Positions 18,295-27,632 of a stretch of DNA of 64,000 nt are shown here, one piece after another (positions within the stretch are counted from its first letter, which is position 1; each line of letters begins with the position of its first letter). This stretch comes from Pseudomonas guineae (GTDB taxonomy: Bacteria > Pseudomonadota > Gammaproteobacteria > Pseudomonadales > Pseudomonadaceae), in NCBI RefSeq assembly GCF_900113745.1, contig NZ_FOQL01000001.1, positions 1,736,001 through 1,800,000 of the forward strand, written 5' to 3'. Both the position numbers and the translations under genes were made by a program. The notes under the pieces are model-generated. The model ran no database searches, was not told where the DNA came from, and saw only the letters and a list, made by a program, of their open reading frames with translations.

Positions 18295-19407
18295 TCAGGT
18301 ACCCGACTTGATGGTGTTCCAGGCACGGGTGCGTATGCGTTCGATCTTCTGCGGCAGCGGTTGCAGCACGTAGAGGGTCTTTTGCGCTTCGGCGGTTGGC
18401 GTCAGGCCGGGGTTGTCGCGGATCTCTGTGCCCACCAGTGGCATCGCGGCCTTGTTCGGGTTGGGGTAACCGAGGAAGTCACTGATCGGAGCGACGACTT
18501 TGGGGTCAAGCAGGTTGTTGAGGAACTCGTGGGCTTCGCTGACGTTTTTCGCACTTTTCGGGATGGCGAAGGAATCGAACCACAGCGGTGCGCCTTCCTT
18601 CGGTAAGCGCCAATCGACCACTACACCGTTGCCGGCTTCTTTGGCGCGGTTGGCGAATTGGTAGAAGCTGCCCGAATAACCGATGGCCACGCAGATATTG
18701 CCGTTAGCGATATCGGTCATGTATTTGGCTGAGTGGAAGTAGGTGACGTAGGGACGAATTTTTAGCATCAGCTCGGTGGCTTTTTTGTAGTCATCCGGTT
18801 TTGTGCTGTTGGGGTCTAGGCCCAGGTAGTGCAGGGCAATCGGCAGGATGTCGCCGGGTGAGTCGAGCATGGCCACGCCGCATTGCTTGAGCTTGCTGAT
18901 GTTCTCTTCTTTGAAGATCAGGTCCCAGCTGTCCACCGGGGCATCGGCACCGAGCACGTCTTTGACCTTGTCCGGGTTGAAGCCGATCAACACGGTGCCG
19001 TACATATAAGGCACGGCGTACTGGTTGCCGGGGTCGTTGGCGGTCATCAGTTGCAGCAGGCCGGGATCGAGATTCTGCCAGTTGGGCAGCTGGGATTTAT
19101 CCAGCTTCTGAAATACGCCGGCTTTGATTTCGTTTTCGAGAAAGGTGTTGGTCGGCACCACCAGGTCGTACCCCGAGTTGCCGGTAAGCAGCTTGGCTTC
19201 CAAGCCTTCGTTGGTGTCGAAGATATCCCAGGTCAGCTTGATGTCGCTGTTGGCGGCAAAGTCTTTGGGCACCGAGGGCAGCATGTAGTCGGCCCAGTTG
19301 TACACGCGCAGTTCGCGTTGCGGCTCTGCTGTTGCGGCCTGCGCTGCACTGGCGAATAACGTGGCGCCGCAGATGGCGCTGGCGAGCAGGTGTTTAATTG
19401 TTTTCAT
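18295..19407 (-). CDS. Polyamine-type ABC transporter substrate-binding protein (PotF/SpuD-like)
   Basis: A periplasmic binding protein of the spermidine/putrescine family. Residues 1-25 form a signal peptide ending at AAQA, and the mature part begins with the family pattern LRVYNWADYMLPSVPKDF near residue 33. Aromatic and acidic ligand residues typical of PotD/PotF are present (for example WDIFDTNEGLEAKL). The ATG at 19407 has AAAGGTG six bases upstream; a GTG three codons earlier overlaps that site. No permease or ATPase gene is adjacent, so it may serve a transporter elsewhere. It follows the acetylpolyamine amidohydrolase gene by 29 bases. Confidence 0.9.
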   Translation of the reverse strand: MKTIKHLLASAICGATLFASAAQAATAEPQRELRVYNWADYMLPSVPKDFAANSDIKLTWDIFDTNEGLEAKLLTGNSGYDLVVPTNTFLENEIKAGVFQKLDKSQLPNWQNLDPGLLQLMTANDPGNQYAVPYMYGTVLIGFNPDKVKDVLGADAPVDSWDLIFKEENISKLKQCGVAMLDSPGDILPIALHYLGLDPNSTKPDDYKKATELMLKIRPYVTYFHSAKYMTDIANGNICVAIGYSGSFYQFANRAKEAGNGVVVDWRLPKEGAPLWFDSFAIPKSAKNVSEAHEFLNNLLDPKVVAPISDFLGYPNPNKAAMPLVGTEIRDNPGLTPTAEAQKTLYVLQPLPQKIERIRTRAWNTIKSGT

Positions 19408-19436
19408 AGTGTTCACCTTTGTGTGTGGAGGAGGGC

Positions 19437-20465
19437 TTAAGCGCCCTCGAAGCCTTCCAGAACATTCACGGCATTCACACCGATGGCCTCGACCGCATAA
19501 CCACCTTCCATGACAAACAGCGTCGGCTTACCCAAGGCAGCGATGCGTTTACCGATGGCCAGGTAATCCGGGCTGTCGAGTTTGAATTGGGAAATCGGGT
19601 CATCCTTGAAAGTGTCCACACCCAGCGAGACGACGATCACCTCTGCGTCGTACTCGGCGATGCGCTCGCAGGCTTGATCCAGCGCCGCACTCCACACCTC
19701 CCATGGGCTGCCCATGGGCAACGGGTAGTTGAAGTTGCAGCCTTCACCGGCACCTTCGCCGCGCTCATCGCTGTAGCCAAGAAAGAATGGGAATTCTTCA
19801 GCCGGGTCGCCGTGGATGGAGGTGAACAGCACATCATCCCGGGTATAGAAAATATCCTGCGTACCGTTGCCGTGGTGGTAATCGACATCGAGGATGGCCA
19901 CGCGCTGTTTACCTTGGTCGATAAAGGCCTGGGCGGCGATGGCGGCATTGTTCAGGTAGCAGTAGCCGCCCATCAGCTCACCCGCGGCGTGGTGGCCTGG
20001 CGGTCGGCATAGGGCGAAGGCGCTGTGTGCACCGTTGGCGATTTCTTGCTGGGCGCTCAGCGCCACTTGCGCAGCGCTGTAGGCGGCTTGCCAGGTGCCG
20101 GCGGTGATCGGCGCGCCGCCGTCAAAGCTGTAATAGCCCAGTTGGCCGTGTAAATCGGTGGGGATCACTGGGCGCAGGGTGCGTGCCGGCCAGGTGAAGG
20201 GCAGCAGGTCGCCATTGCCGTTTTGCGCTTGCCAACGTTCCCAAGCACCTTTGAAGAAATCTAAATAAGCGGCGCTATGGATACGTTCGATGGGCGCGCG
20301 GCCGAAATCTTTCGGTGCGTGGATGTCGCCCAGCTGGCGATCTTTGACCCGCTGCAGGATGTGATCGGCGCGTTGGGGCTTCTCGAAACAGGGCATTAGC
20401 TGACCATCGATCAGCTCGCAGCTGCCGTGGTGCAGGTGATGGTCGTCGCTGTAAAAGGTCAGCAT
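19437..20465 (-). CDS. aphA: Acetylpolyamine amidohydrolase (class II histone deacetylase-like)
   Basis: A zinc deacetylase that removes acetyl groups from acetylputrescine or acetylcadaverine, releasing polyamine for catabolism. The 342-residue protein has the arginase-deacetylase fold, with RPPGHHAAG supplying the catalytic His pair, DVDYHHGNGTQ the zinc-binding Asp and His, and LGVDTFKDDP the second Asp. I start at the ATG at 20465 (MLTFYSDDHHLHHG), preceded by GGGAG. The next gene encodes a polyamine-binding protein, matching the P. aeruginosa aphA neighbourhood. A palindrome at 20555-20583 lies about 90 bases upstream. Confidence 0.88.
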   Translation of the reverse strand: MLTFYSDDHHLHHGSCELIDGQLMPCFEKPQRADHILQRVKDRQLGDIHAPKDFGRAPIERIHSAAYLDFFKGAWERWQAQNGNGDLLPFTWPARTLRPVIPTDLHGQLGYYSFDGGAPITAGTWQAAYSAAQVALSAQQEIANGAHSAFALCRPPGHHAAGELMGGYCYLNNAAIAAQAFIDQGKQRVAILDVDYHHGNGTQDIFYTRDDVLFTSIHGDPAEEFPFFLGYSDERGEGAGEGCNFNYPLPMGSPWEVWSAALDQACERIAEYDAEVIVVSLGVDTFKDDPISQFKLDSPDYLAIGKRIAALGKPTLFVMEGGYAVEAIGVNAVNVLEGFEGA

Positions 20466-20554
20466 GCAGGTAGCTCCCAGGCTTATTGTTCTAGCCACCA
20501 TTGTTCGCCGCTAATGCGCTGCGAAAGAACGCTGACAACGGCCAAAAGGGGATA

Positions 20555-20583
20555 GAAGTGGCCATATTTATGGCCGTCACTTC
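20555..20583. promoter_or_regulatory. Long inverted repeat upstream of aphA
   Basis: GAAGTG and GGCCAT at 20555-20565 are mirrored by ATGGCC and CACTTC at 20570-20583 around ATTT, with a two-base bulge. It lies between the AraC gene end and the aphA start. It could be an operator or the AraC gene's terminator; it lacks a T run. Confidence 0.35.
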
Positions 20584-20608
20584 TCTGTGGGAGGTGCTTT
20601 AGCCGTGA
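20584..20608 (+). repeat. REP-type repeat
   Basis: CTGTGGGAGGTGCTTTAGCC then GTGAA follows the Pseudomonas REP pattern. It lies immediately beside the inverted repeat upstream of aphA. Confidence 0.6.
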
Positions 20609-20671
20609 ACTGAATAACTCGCCGCTGAAGCGCCTCCTTACCGTGCGGCTCCTTTCGTAACGGCGTTAGGT

Positions 20672-21673
20672 TTATGCGCGAAAGCGACTCGGCGCCACAC
20701 CGCTCCAGCGCTGGAAGGCATGACGAAAACTGGCAGTCTCGCTGTAGCCGAGGTGTTCGGCGATGCGGCAGATGGGCCAGTCTTCCTGGCTGAGCAGGGC
20801 TTTGGCGTGCTCGAAACGCAGCTCGTCGAGCAGCTCCTGATAATGCGTGCCGAGTTCTTGCAGGTGCCGGCGTAGGGTGCGCGGCGAGCAATGCATCTGT
20901 TGCGCCAGTTGTTCTAGACCCGGCGGTGCAGTGAGTTGTTCGCTGAGTAGTTGGCGAATGCGCCCAAGCCAGGCTTGGCGGGTGGTGAACTCGGTATTTT
21001 GCTTGCGGCAACGGCTAAGCATTTCACGGTGGGTCACCGCGTCGGCCAGGGGCAAGGGCTGTTGTAACCAGTGCGCGGGAAAGACGAAGGCATTATGGGT
21101 GGCGTTGAACTGCAGGGGGCAATTGAAGCTCAGTGGGTAGCGGCCGCTGTATTGCGGTTCGTTATAGCGGAATTGCGCTGCGCTCAACGGCAGTGGTTGG
21201 CCGAGTAGGTCGTCACACATCAGCTTGAGTGACGCCAGGCACATTTCCAGGTTGAACACCTCCAGCTCCGGACGGTGTTGGTAATCACTGGCGCAGACCC
21301 AAGCCAGCTCGCCCTCTACCTGCAGTTTGAGTTTGAAGTAGGTGCCGAGCAACGCTGGAAATTGCAGCAACAGCTGCAAAGCGTCACCCAAAGTGGCACT
21401 CGACAGGGCGGCGTAACCGAGCATGCCATAGGCTGAGATGTGCATTTTGCGGCCCAATTCGAGGCCCAGGTCGCGGCGTAACTGCAAAGCATTGGTGCAC
21501 ACCTGTAATTCTTGGGTGCGAGTGATGCGCGTGTCTGCGCAGTTCAGGTCCGCGGGGTCAATGCCGCTGCCGGCTAGAAGCTGAGGGGTGAGCTCAGGCT
21601 GTTCGGCAAATGCCGAGAGAATCAGTGAGACCACGTGCAAGGTGGTGAGGTGGGCATGCAACATCGACAGCAT
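20672..21673 (-). CDS. AraC-family transcriptional regulator
   Basis: A 333-residue regulator with an N-terminal arabinose-binding-type domain of the OruR/ArgR-like group (residues about 10-190) and a C-terminal double helix-turn-helix (about 235-330; LEQLAQQMHCSPRTLRRHL and ICRIAEHLGYSETASFRHAF). It is on the same strand and upstream of aphA and the polyamine-binding gene, so control of polyamine use is a reasonable inference. It also lies just past allophanate hydrolase, but a 190-base gap and the known operon makeup argue against membership there. ATG codons at 21673 and 21664 are both possible starts. Confidence 0.87.
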   Translation of the reverse strand: MLSMLHAHLTTLHVVSLILSAFAEQPELTPQLLAGSGIDPADLNCADTRITRTQELQVCTNALQLRRDLGLELGRKMHISAYGMLGYAALSSATLGDALQLLLQFPALLGTYFKLKLQVEGELAWVCASDYQHRPELEVFNLEMCLASLKLMCDDLLGQPLPLSAAQFRYNEPQYSGRYPLSFNCPLQFNATHNAFVFPAHWLQQPLPLADAVTHREMLSRCRKQNTEFTTRQAWLGRIRQLLSEQLTAPPGLEQLAQQMHCSPRTLRRHLQELGTHYQELLDELRFEHAKALLSQEDWPICRIAEHLGYSETASFRHAFQRWSGVAPSRFRA

Positions 21674-21863
21674 CCGCTAATTCGTGTGCCTGAATTGCAG
21701 CAAGAAGCGTACCGCGACTTTGCTTAGGTATGCGTCATCTTCGGCCAGCATCGTCTGTCGCGCGAGCGTCAGAGTGGTTTGTTTAGCCAGTTGTGGCCGC
21801 TGCTGATCTAGCAAAACACGTGATCGGCAGCGGCTACCGCGTGGATCTGTCGCGCGATTGAGC

Positions 21864-23669
21864 TCAATCTTTGCTCTGCATATAGGCGCGCCAGCCGCCG
21901 AAGGCGCTGATGTTGCTAGCGCCATCTAGGCCGTAAGCCTCGCAGATAAAGCCGCTTTCCCAGGCGCCGCTGGCCAGTTGTACTTTGCCCAAGCCCAACG
22001 GCGCGGGAATACCGGTGAGGAAGGAGCCCAGCTCGCTGCTAGGTAGTTCCCACACTTCTACGGGGATACTCACGCCGCCTTCGGCGACGCGGACCATGCC
22101 CGGCCGAAATGGCGGTCCACCGGCCAGGGCGTACAGCTGATAGTCGGGGGAGCTGAGCGTGGCCTCAACCAAGCGGCCGCCGCGCTGCTTGAGTTGCCAA
22201 TTGAGCGGCAGGCCATTCAGGTGCGCGCCGCAGACCACCACGCGGGCCATGTCGTTACGGGCAGTGTTGGCCGGTGCTGGGCCACTCAGGCGGCGTTCGC
22301 CGACCAGCGGCAAAGCCTGCTGACGTTGCAGCGCATCGGCCAGGCTCAGCAGGTATTGATCAGTAAACACCCGTCCAAACAGGGTTACGCCCCACGGCAG
22401 GCCGTTGGCCATGAAACCAGCCGGCACCGCTACCGCGGCGTAATCGAGCATGTTCATAAAGTTGGTGTAATAACCGAGATCCGAGTTGCGCTGCACCGGC
22501 TCGGCTTCTAGTTCGGCCAGGGTCACTGGGCGCGGATAGGCGGGTGTGAGTAAACAATCCAACCCGGCCATCAGTTGATCGCATTGGGCTTTGAGGGCTT
22601 GCAGTTGGTACTGCGCTTCGAAGGTTTGCACAGCGCTAAAGCCGGCGGCTTTGCCCAGTACATCCTTGATCACCGGCAACACGGCCTCCGGTTGCTGTTC
22701 GATCAGCGTCCCGGCCACGCTGTAGCGCTCGGCAACCCAAGGGCCGGCATAGAGCAGGCGAGCGGCGGCCAAGAACGGCGCGAAGTCGACTTCCACCGGT
22801 TCACCGCCAAGGGCTTGCAGTTGCTCGATGCTCTGCGCGAACAGCGCTGGGCTTTGTGTGCAGCCGAGAAACTCCAGCTGCTTGGGCACGCCAAAACGAA
22901 AACCTTTACGCGGCGCGCCGAAGGCACTGGCATCGTTCCACAGTGGGTTGCTACGGCTGTATTGATCGCGGGAGTCGTGCTTGGCGGTCAGGGCCAATAA
23001 TTGGCTGGACTCCATGGAGCTGGCGGTGAAATAGGTCACGCAATCCAAGCTGCGGCAGGCCGGCACCACACCGGCGGTGGAGAGCAGGCCCTTGCTGGCT
23101 TTCAGACCGACCAAGTTATTCAGCGCCGCCGGTACTCGGCCGCTGCCTGCAGTGTCGGTGCCCAAGGCAAAGCTGGCCATGCCCAGCGCTACGGCGAGTG
23201 ACGAACCGGCGCTGGAACCGCCAGCCGGATAATCCGGGTGCACGCTGTTGCGGCAAGCGCCATAGGGTGAGCGGGTGCCATTTAGACCGGTGGCGAACTG
23301 GTCGAGGTTGGTTTTACCCAGCGGCACGGCGCCGAGGGCGATGAGCTGCTCGACCAAGCTGGCGCTGCACTCGGGGGTATAGGCAAAGGCCGGGCAGGCA
23401 GCGGTGGTGGGAATACCGGCTAGGTCGATATTGTCCTTGATCGCAAACGGCACGCCGAATAGCGGCAGTTCGCTTGGCGACTTGCCGTCCAGCGCGGCCA
23501 GATAGGGTTCTAATTCGGCGGCGCTAAGCAGATGAATAAACAGATTGAACTCAGAGTTCAGCGCGGCCGACTGTTCACGCAGGGCGAGAATCAGTTGGCG
23601 TGGATTTAGGCTGCCATCGCTGTAGGCGGTTTTCAGCGCGCCAAGGCGCAGATCAAATTCGTGTTTCAT
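21864..23669 (-). CDS. atzF: Allophanate hydrolase
   Basis: Hydrolyses allophanate to two ammonia and two carbon dioxide, the last step of guanidine (or urea amidolyase) degradation. The 601-residue enzyme has the amidase-signature domain with catalytic triad K78, S152 (GGSSAGSS) and S176 (DTAGSGRVP), spaced as in AtzF, followed by the small C-terminal domain (from about residue 480, with RVVVCGAHLNGLPLNWQL). The ATG at 23669 has GAGGA upstream. It is the last gene of the guanidine operon, 145 bases after the carboxylase gene; that gap holds palindromic repeats. Confidence 0.93.
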   Translation of the reverse strand: MKHEFDLRLGALKTAYSDGSLNPRQLILALREQSAALNSEFNLFIHLLSAAELEPYLAALDGKSPSELPLFGVPFAIKDNIDLAGIPTTAACPAFAYTPECSASLVEQLIALGAVPLGKTNLDQFATGLNGTRSPYGACRNSVHPDYPAGGSSAGSSLAVALGMASFALGTDTAGSGRVPAALNNLVGLKASKGLLSTAGVVPACRSLDCVTYFTASSMESSQLLALTAKHDSRDQYSRSNPLWNDASAFGAPRKGFRFGVPKQLEFLGCTQSPALFAQSIEQLQALGGEPVEVDFAPFLAAARLLYAGPWVAERYSVAGTLIEQQPEAVLPVIKDVLGKAAGFSAVQTFEAQYQLQALKAQCDQLMAGLDCLLTPAYPRPVTLAELEAEPVQRNSDLGYYTNFMNMLDYAAVAVPAGFMANGLPWGVTLFGRVFTDQYLLSLADALQRQQALPLVGERRLSGPAPANTARNDMARVVVCGAHLNGLPLNWQLKQRGGRLVEATLSSPDYQLYALAGGPPFRPGMVRVAEGGVSIPVEVWELPSSELGSFLTGIPAPLGLGKVQLASGAWESGFICEAYGLDGASNISAFGGWRAYMQSKD

Positions 23670-23685
23670 ATTCGTATCCTCGTCG

Positions 23686-23813
23686 GGTGGATGGTGTTTT
23701 TTTTCCATCCACCATCGATGCCGTGGCATCGCAAATGGGTTGGCCCTTTGGCCGGGCTTTTGGCCGGCCTTGCGGCCGGTTGGTGGGTCGGTGGAGCGTG
23801 ACCCACCCTACGG
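23686..23813. repeat. Composite palindromic repeats inside the guanidine operon
   Basis: GGTGGATGG (23686-23694) pairs with CCATCCACC (23705-23713). Further on, GATGCC-GT-GGCATC, a GGCC-rich stretch and TGGGTC...GACCCACCCTACGG follow. It combines both subtypes of the GTAGGGTGG repeat family and fills the gap between the carboxylase and allophanate hydrolase genes. Confidence 0.6.
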
Positions 23814-23814
23814 T

Positions 23815-26800
23815 TTAGCTCTCCTCAAGCACCAACACCCGCTGGCCGGCACGCACTGCTGAGCCGGGTTGTACGCGCACTTCGCGGACGATGCCGTCGC
23901 GCGGCGCGAGCAGGGGGATTTCCATCTTCATCGACTCGAGTATCACCAGCACATCGCCGGCTTTTACCCGCGAGCCTTCCTCGACCTGCACCTGCCAGAG
24001 GTTGCCGGCGATATGGCTTTCGATGCTGTGTTGGCCAGCGCCCAGCGGGCGGTCTTCAGCGATTTCGACGGCCACTTCTTCACTGTCGAAATGCGCTTGG
24101 CCAGAGTCAATCCAGCGCTGGCGTTCGGCAGCAAAAGCACCGCGTTGTTGGGTGCGGAAGGCGTCGATGCCCTCGGCTTCTTTATCGAGAAACGCTTGGT
24201 AGTCGGCCAGCTTCAGTTCGCTGTCTTCGATACACAGGTCATAACGGCCCAGCGGGAAGTCGCGGCGGATGCGGGTGAGTTCGTCGGCGCTGACCGGGTA
24301 GAAACGGATCTGGTCGAAGAAGCGCAGTAGCCAAGGCTTGCCGTCGAAGGCGGCGACTTCGCGGTAGCGGTTCCACATTTGTAGGGTGCGGCCGACGAAC
24401 TGGTAGCCGCCTGGACCTTCCATGCCGTACACGCACATATATGCGCCGCCGATGCCCACCGAGTTCTCGGCGGTCCAGGTGCGGGCTGGGTTGTATTTGG
24501 TGGTAACCAAACGATGCCGTGGGTCCAGTGGCGTGGCCACCGGTGCGCCGAGGTAAACATCACCTAGGCCCATCACCAGATAGCTGGCGTCGAAGACGGT
24601 TTTGTAGACTTCATCCAGATTGGGCAGGTCGTTTATGCGACGGATAAATTCCAAATTGCTCGGGCACCAAGGTGCGTCCTTGCGCACCGTGGTCATGTAC
24701 TTGTCGATGGCCAGCTGGCAGGCCGGATCGTCCCACGACAGCGGCAGATGGACGATGCGTGACGGTACTTTGAGGTCCTGAGCGCTGCACACGGCATCCC
24801 ATTCACCGGCAACGATGTCGATTAGATCACTCAGCGGCAACGTCTCGGGCTGATAGTGCACTTGCAGCGAGCGAATGCCCGGTGTCAGGTCAATCACGCC
24901 CTGCAGATTCTTGGCTTCCAGCGCCTGCATCAGCGCATGGCCGCGAAAGCGCAGCACCAAGTCCAGCTCTGGCGCGCCGATTTCCAGCAGCAAATGGGTA
25001 TCGCCCGACAGGCGCGCGACCAGGCGTTTATCCGCGTCACCAATATCCAGAATGATCGGGCTGATTAGTTCGTGGGTTGGTTCGATGGCTGTTACTACTG
25101 CCCGTAGGCTAATGCTTTCGTTTTTGCGCCCATGGGCCAATTGCCGCGCGGTGGCAACATTCACCGGCACAAACTTGAGCTTATCGCCCGCCTTGAGCTG
25201 CCCGAGCTGCCACAAGTCGGCCTCGATGATGGTTACCGGGCAGACGAAACCGCCCAGGCTTGGGCCGTCTGGGCCGAGGATGACCGGCATGTCGCCGGTG
25301 AAGTCCACCGCGCCGATGGCATAAGGGTTGTCGTGGATATTGGAGGGGTGCAGGCCGGCTTCGCCGCCGCTGTCGCGTACCCACTCAGGTTTCGGGCCGA
25401 TCAGGCGCACGCCGGTGCGGCTGGAGTTGAAGTGCACTTCCCAGGCAGTGGCGAGAAAGGTGGCGATGTAGCCTTCGGTGAAGTATTCCGGTGCGCCATG
25501 GGGGCCGTAGATCACACGGATTTCGCGTACCGCTGGCAGAGTGCGGCACAGCTCGGCCGGGAGTTGCGCGCCAGCATTCGGGTCAACCAAAGCTGGGATA
25601 TGCAACACATCGCCCGCCCGCAGCGCGCGGCCGCCATGGCCGCCGAACTGGCCGAGGGTGAAGGTACTTTTACTGCCCAAATAGTCCGGCACTTGCAGGC
25701 CGCCGCGCAGGCACAGATAGCTGCGTGCGCCTGCGCCTGCGATGGTGCCGAGGCTGAGGGTGCTGCCAGCTTTGATCAGCAGCGCGCTGTTCATGGTCTG
25801 CTCGGCACCGTCGATGCTCAACGGAATGGGCGCGCCGGTGATGGCGATGACCGCATCGGTATTGAAGCGCAGCAGCGGTCCGCTCATGGTGATTTCCAGC
25901 GCAGCGGCGCCTTCTGCGTTACCCAGCAGGCGGTTGCCTAGGCGCAGCGCGCGGTCATCCATCGGGCCAGACGGTGGCACGCCAACGGCCCAGTAGCCGA
26001 GGCGACCGGGGTAGTCCTGCACGGTGGTTTGGGTGCCGGCGGACAGTACCTCGAAGGTCGTGGCCTGATAAGCCAACCCTTCCAGGCAGCGGGTCCAGGG
26101 GTGGCCGCTGGCGAACGGTGCGTCGACAAGGATCTGACGAATGTAGTCGCGGTTGGATTCCACACCGTATAGCACCGTATCAGCAAGGGCCTGGCTGAGT
26201 GCGGCACTGGCCTGATCGCGAGTGCGTGCCCAAGTGATGACCTTGGCGATCATCGGGTCGAAGTAGGGCGGAATCTCGCAGCCGGCTTCAACCCAGGTGT
26301 CGATGCGCAGCGCTTTGCCATCGGCAGCGGGGAAGTCCACGGCGGTTAGCAAGCCCGGGCTTGGCTGGAAATCGCGGCTCGGGTCTTCGGCATACAGCCG
26401 CGCCTGAACAGCATGGCCGCTGGCTTTTAGGTCTTTACCCAGCTCGCTCAATGGCGCCAGGTCGCCGGCCGCCAGCTCGATCATCCAGCGCACCAGGTCG
26501 ACGCCCCACACTTGTTCGGTGACACCGTGTTCGACTTGCAGGCGGGTGTTGACCTCAAGGAAGTAGAAGCGCGAAGCCTCGCTGTCGTAGACAAACTCGA
26601 CGGTGCCGGCGCTGCGGTAGTTGACCGCCTTGGCCAGCTTGATCGCGGCGGCGCAGAGCTCCTCGGCCATACCAGTCGGCAGGTTGGGCGCAGGCGTTTC
26701 TTCCAGCACTTTTTGATTGCGCCGCTGCACCGAACAGTCGCGCACGCCAAGGGCCAGAACTTCACCTTGGCCGTCGCCGAACACCTGCACTTCCAGGTGG

Positions 26801-27417
26801 CGGGCGCGCTGGATGTATTTCTCGATAAACACGCCGCTGTCGCTGAAGTTGTTTTGCCCCAGGCGTTTGACCGCGTCGAAGGCATCACTCAGTTCGGCGG
26901 CGCTGTTGCACACGCGCATACCGATGCCGCCACCGCCAGCGGTGCTTTTCAGCATCACCGGGTAGCCGACTTCGTCGCCGGCAAGCAGTGCCGCTTCTAG
27001 GTTTTCCAGCAGTTCGGTGCCTTCCAGCATCGGCACGCCGTGCTGCTTGGCCAGGGCGCGGGCGGTGTGCTTGAGGCCGAACACGCGTAGCTGCTCGGGC
27101 GTGGGGCCGACAAACGCAATGTCGGCCGCTTCGCAGGCTTCAGCGAAGGCAGCGTTTTCCGAGAGAAAGCCGTAACCGGGGTGGATGGCTTGAGCACCGG
27201 TCTGTTTAGCCACGGCGAGAATCTTCTCAACCTTCAGATACGTGCCAGCCGCTGGGCCTTCGCCGAGGCTAAAGGCTTCATCGGCCTGCTGGATATGCAG
27301 GCTGGCGGCGTCGGCTTCGGAGTAGACGGCCACGCCATGCACGTTGAGGTCGCGCAAGGTACGCAGGATGCGGCAGGCAATGGCGCCACGGTTGGCGATC
27401 AGCAATTTGTTGAACAT
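23815..27417 (-). CDS. Guanidine carboxylase (urea carboxylase family, biotin-dependent)
   Basis: A 1200-residue enzyme that carboxylates guanidine with ATP and bicarbonate to carboxyguanidine. Domains in order: biotin carboxylase N-domain and ATP-grasp (1-450; LKSTAGGGGIGMR near 160, EVNTRLQVEHG near 285), AHS2 and AHS1 carboxyltransferase domains (about 470-1040), and a biotinyl domain with target lysine K1164 in ESMKMEIP. Family members are generally named urea carboxylase. The guanidine-I riboswitch in the operon leader and the two DUF1989 genes point to guanidine as the true substrate, as shown for related Pseudomonas enzymes. ATG at 27417 has GAGGG upstream. A 215-base gap without recognisable features separates it from the preceding gene. 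Confidence 0.9.
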   Translation of the reverse strand: MFNKLLIANRGAIACRILRTLRDLNVHGVAVYSEADAASLHIQQADEAFSLGEGPAAGTYLKVEKILAVAKQTGAQAIHPGYGFLSENAAFAEACEAADIAFVGPTPEQLRVFGLKHTARALAKQHGVPMLEGTELLENLEAALLAGDEVGYPVMLKSTAGGGGIGMRVCNSAAELSDAFDAVKRLGQNNFSDSGVFIEKYIQRARHLEVQVFGDGQGEVLALGVRDCSVQRRNQKVLEETPAPNLPTGMAEELCAAAIKLAKAVNYRSAGTVEFVYDSEASRFYFLEVNTRLQVEHGVTEQVWGVDLVRWMIELAAGDLAPLSELGKDLKASGHAVQARLYAEDPSRDFQPSPGLLTAVDFPAADGKALRIDTWVEAGCEIPPYFDPMIAKVITWARTRDQASAALSQALADTVLYGVESNRDYIRQILVDAPFASGHPWTRCLEGLAYQATTFEVLSAGTQTTVQDYPGRLGYWAVGVPPSGPMDDRALRLGNRLLGNAEGAAALEITMSGPLLRFNTDAVIAITGAPIPLSIDGAEQTMNSALLIKAGSTLSLGTIAGAGARSYLCLRGGLQVPDYLGSKSTFTLGQFGGHGGRALRAGDVLHIPALVDPNAGAQLPAELCRTLPAVREIRVIYGPHGAPEYFTEGYIATFLATAWEVHFNSSRTGVRLIGPKPEWVRDSGGEAGLHPSNIHDNPYAIGAVDFTGDMPVILGPDGPSLGGFVCPVTIIEADLWQLGQLKAGDKLKFVPVNVATARQLAHGRKNESISLRAVVTAIEPTHELISPIILDIGDADKRLVARLSGDTHLLLEIGAPELDLVLRFRGHALMQALEAKNLQGVIDLTPGIRSLQVHYQPETLPLSDLIDIVAGEWDAVCSAQDLKVPSRIVHLPLSWDDPACQLAIDKYMTTVRKDAPWCPSNLEFIRRINDLPNLDEVYKTVFDASYLVMGLGDVYLGAPVATPLDPRHRLVTTKYNPARTWTAENSVGIGGAYMCVYGMEGPGGYQFVGRTLQMWNRYREVAAFDGKPWLLRFFDQIRFYPVSADELTRIRRDFPLGRYDLCIEDSELKLADYQAFLDKEAEGIDAFRTQQRGAFAAERQRWIDSGQAHFDSEEVAVEIAEDRPLGAGQHSIESHIAGNLWQVQVEEGSRVKAGDVLVILESMKMEIPLLAPRDGIVREVRVQPGSAVRAGQRVLVLEES

Positions 27418-27632
27418 GGATTTGCCCTCGAAAGGCAAGGCGGGCCGTCCCGCAGTATTCGGTCTGCACCACGGTCGTCCGTGATTGAAAGTCTGTGTTG
27501 CGGATGTCTGCGGACTTCGGCTTTGTAGAAGGGGGTCAGCCCACAGCTACGAGTCTTTCGGTGGTTGTTGCAGGCACTGGCCGGAGCGGCTTTGGCATAG
27601 CTGTAAGAGCCAGCGGCGTAACGTGCTTAGCT

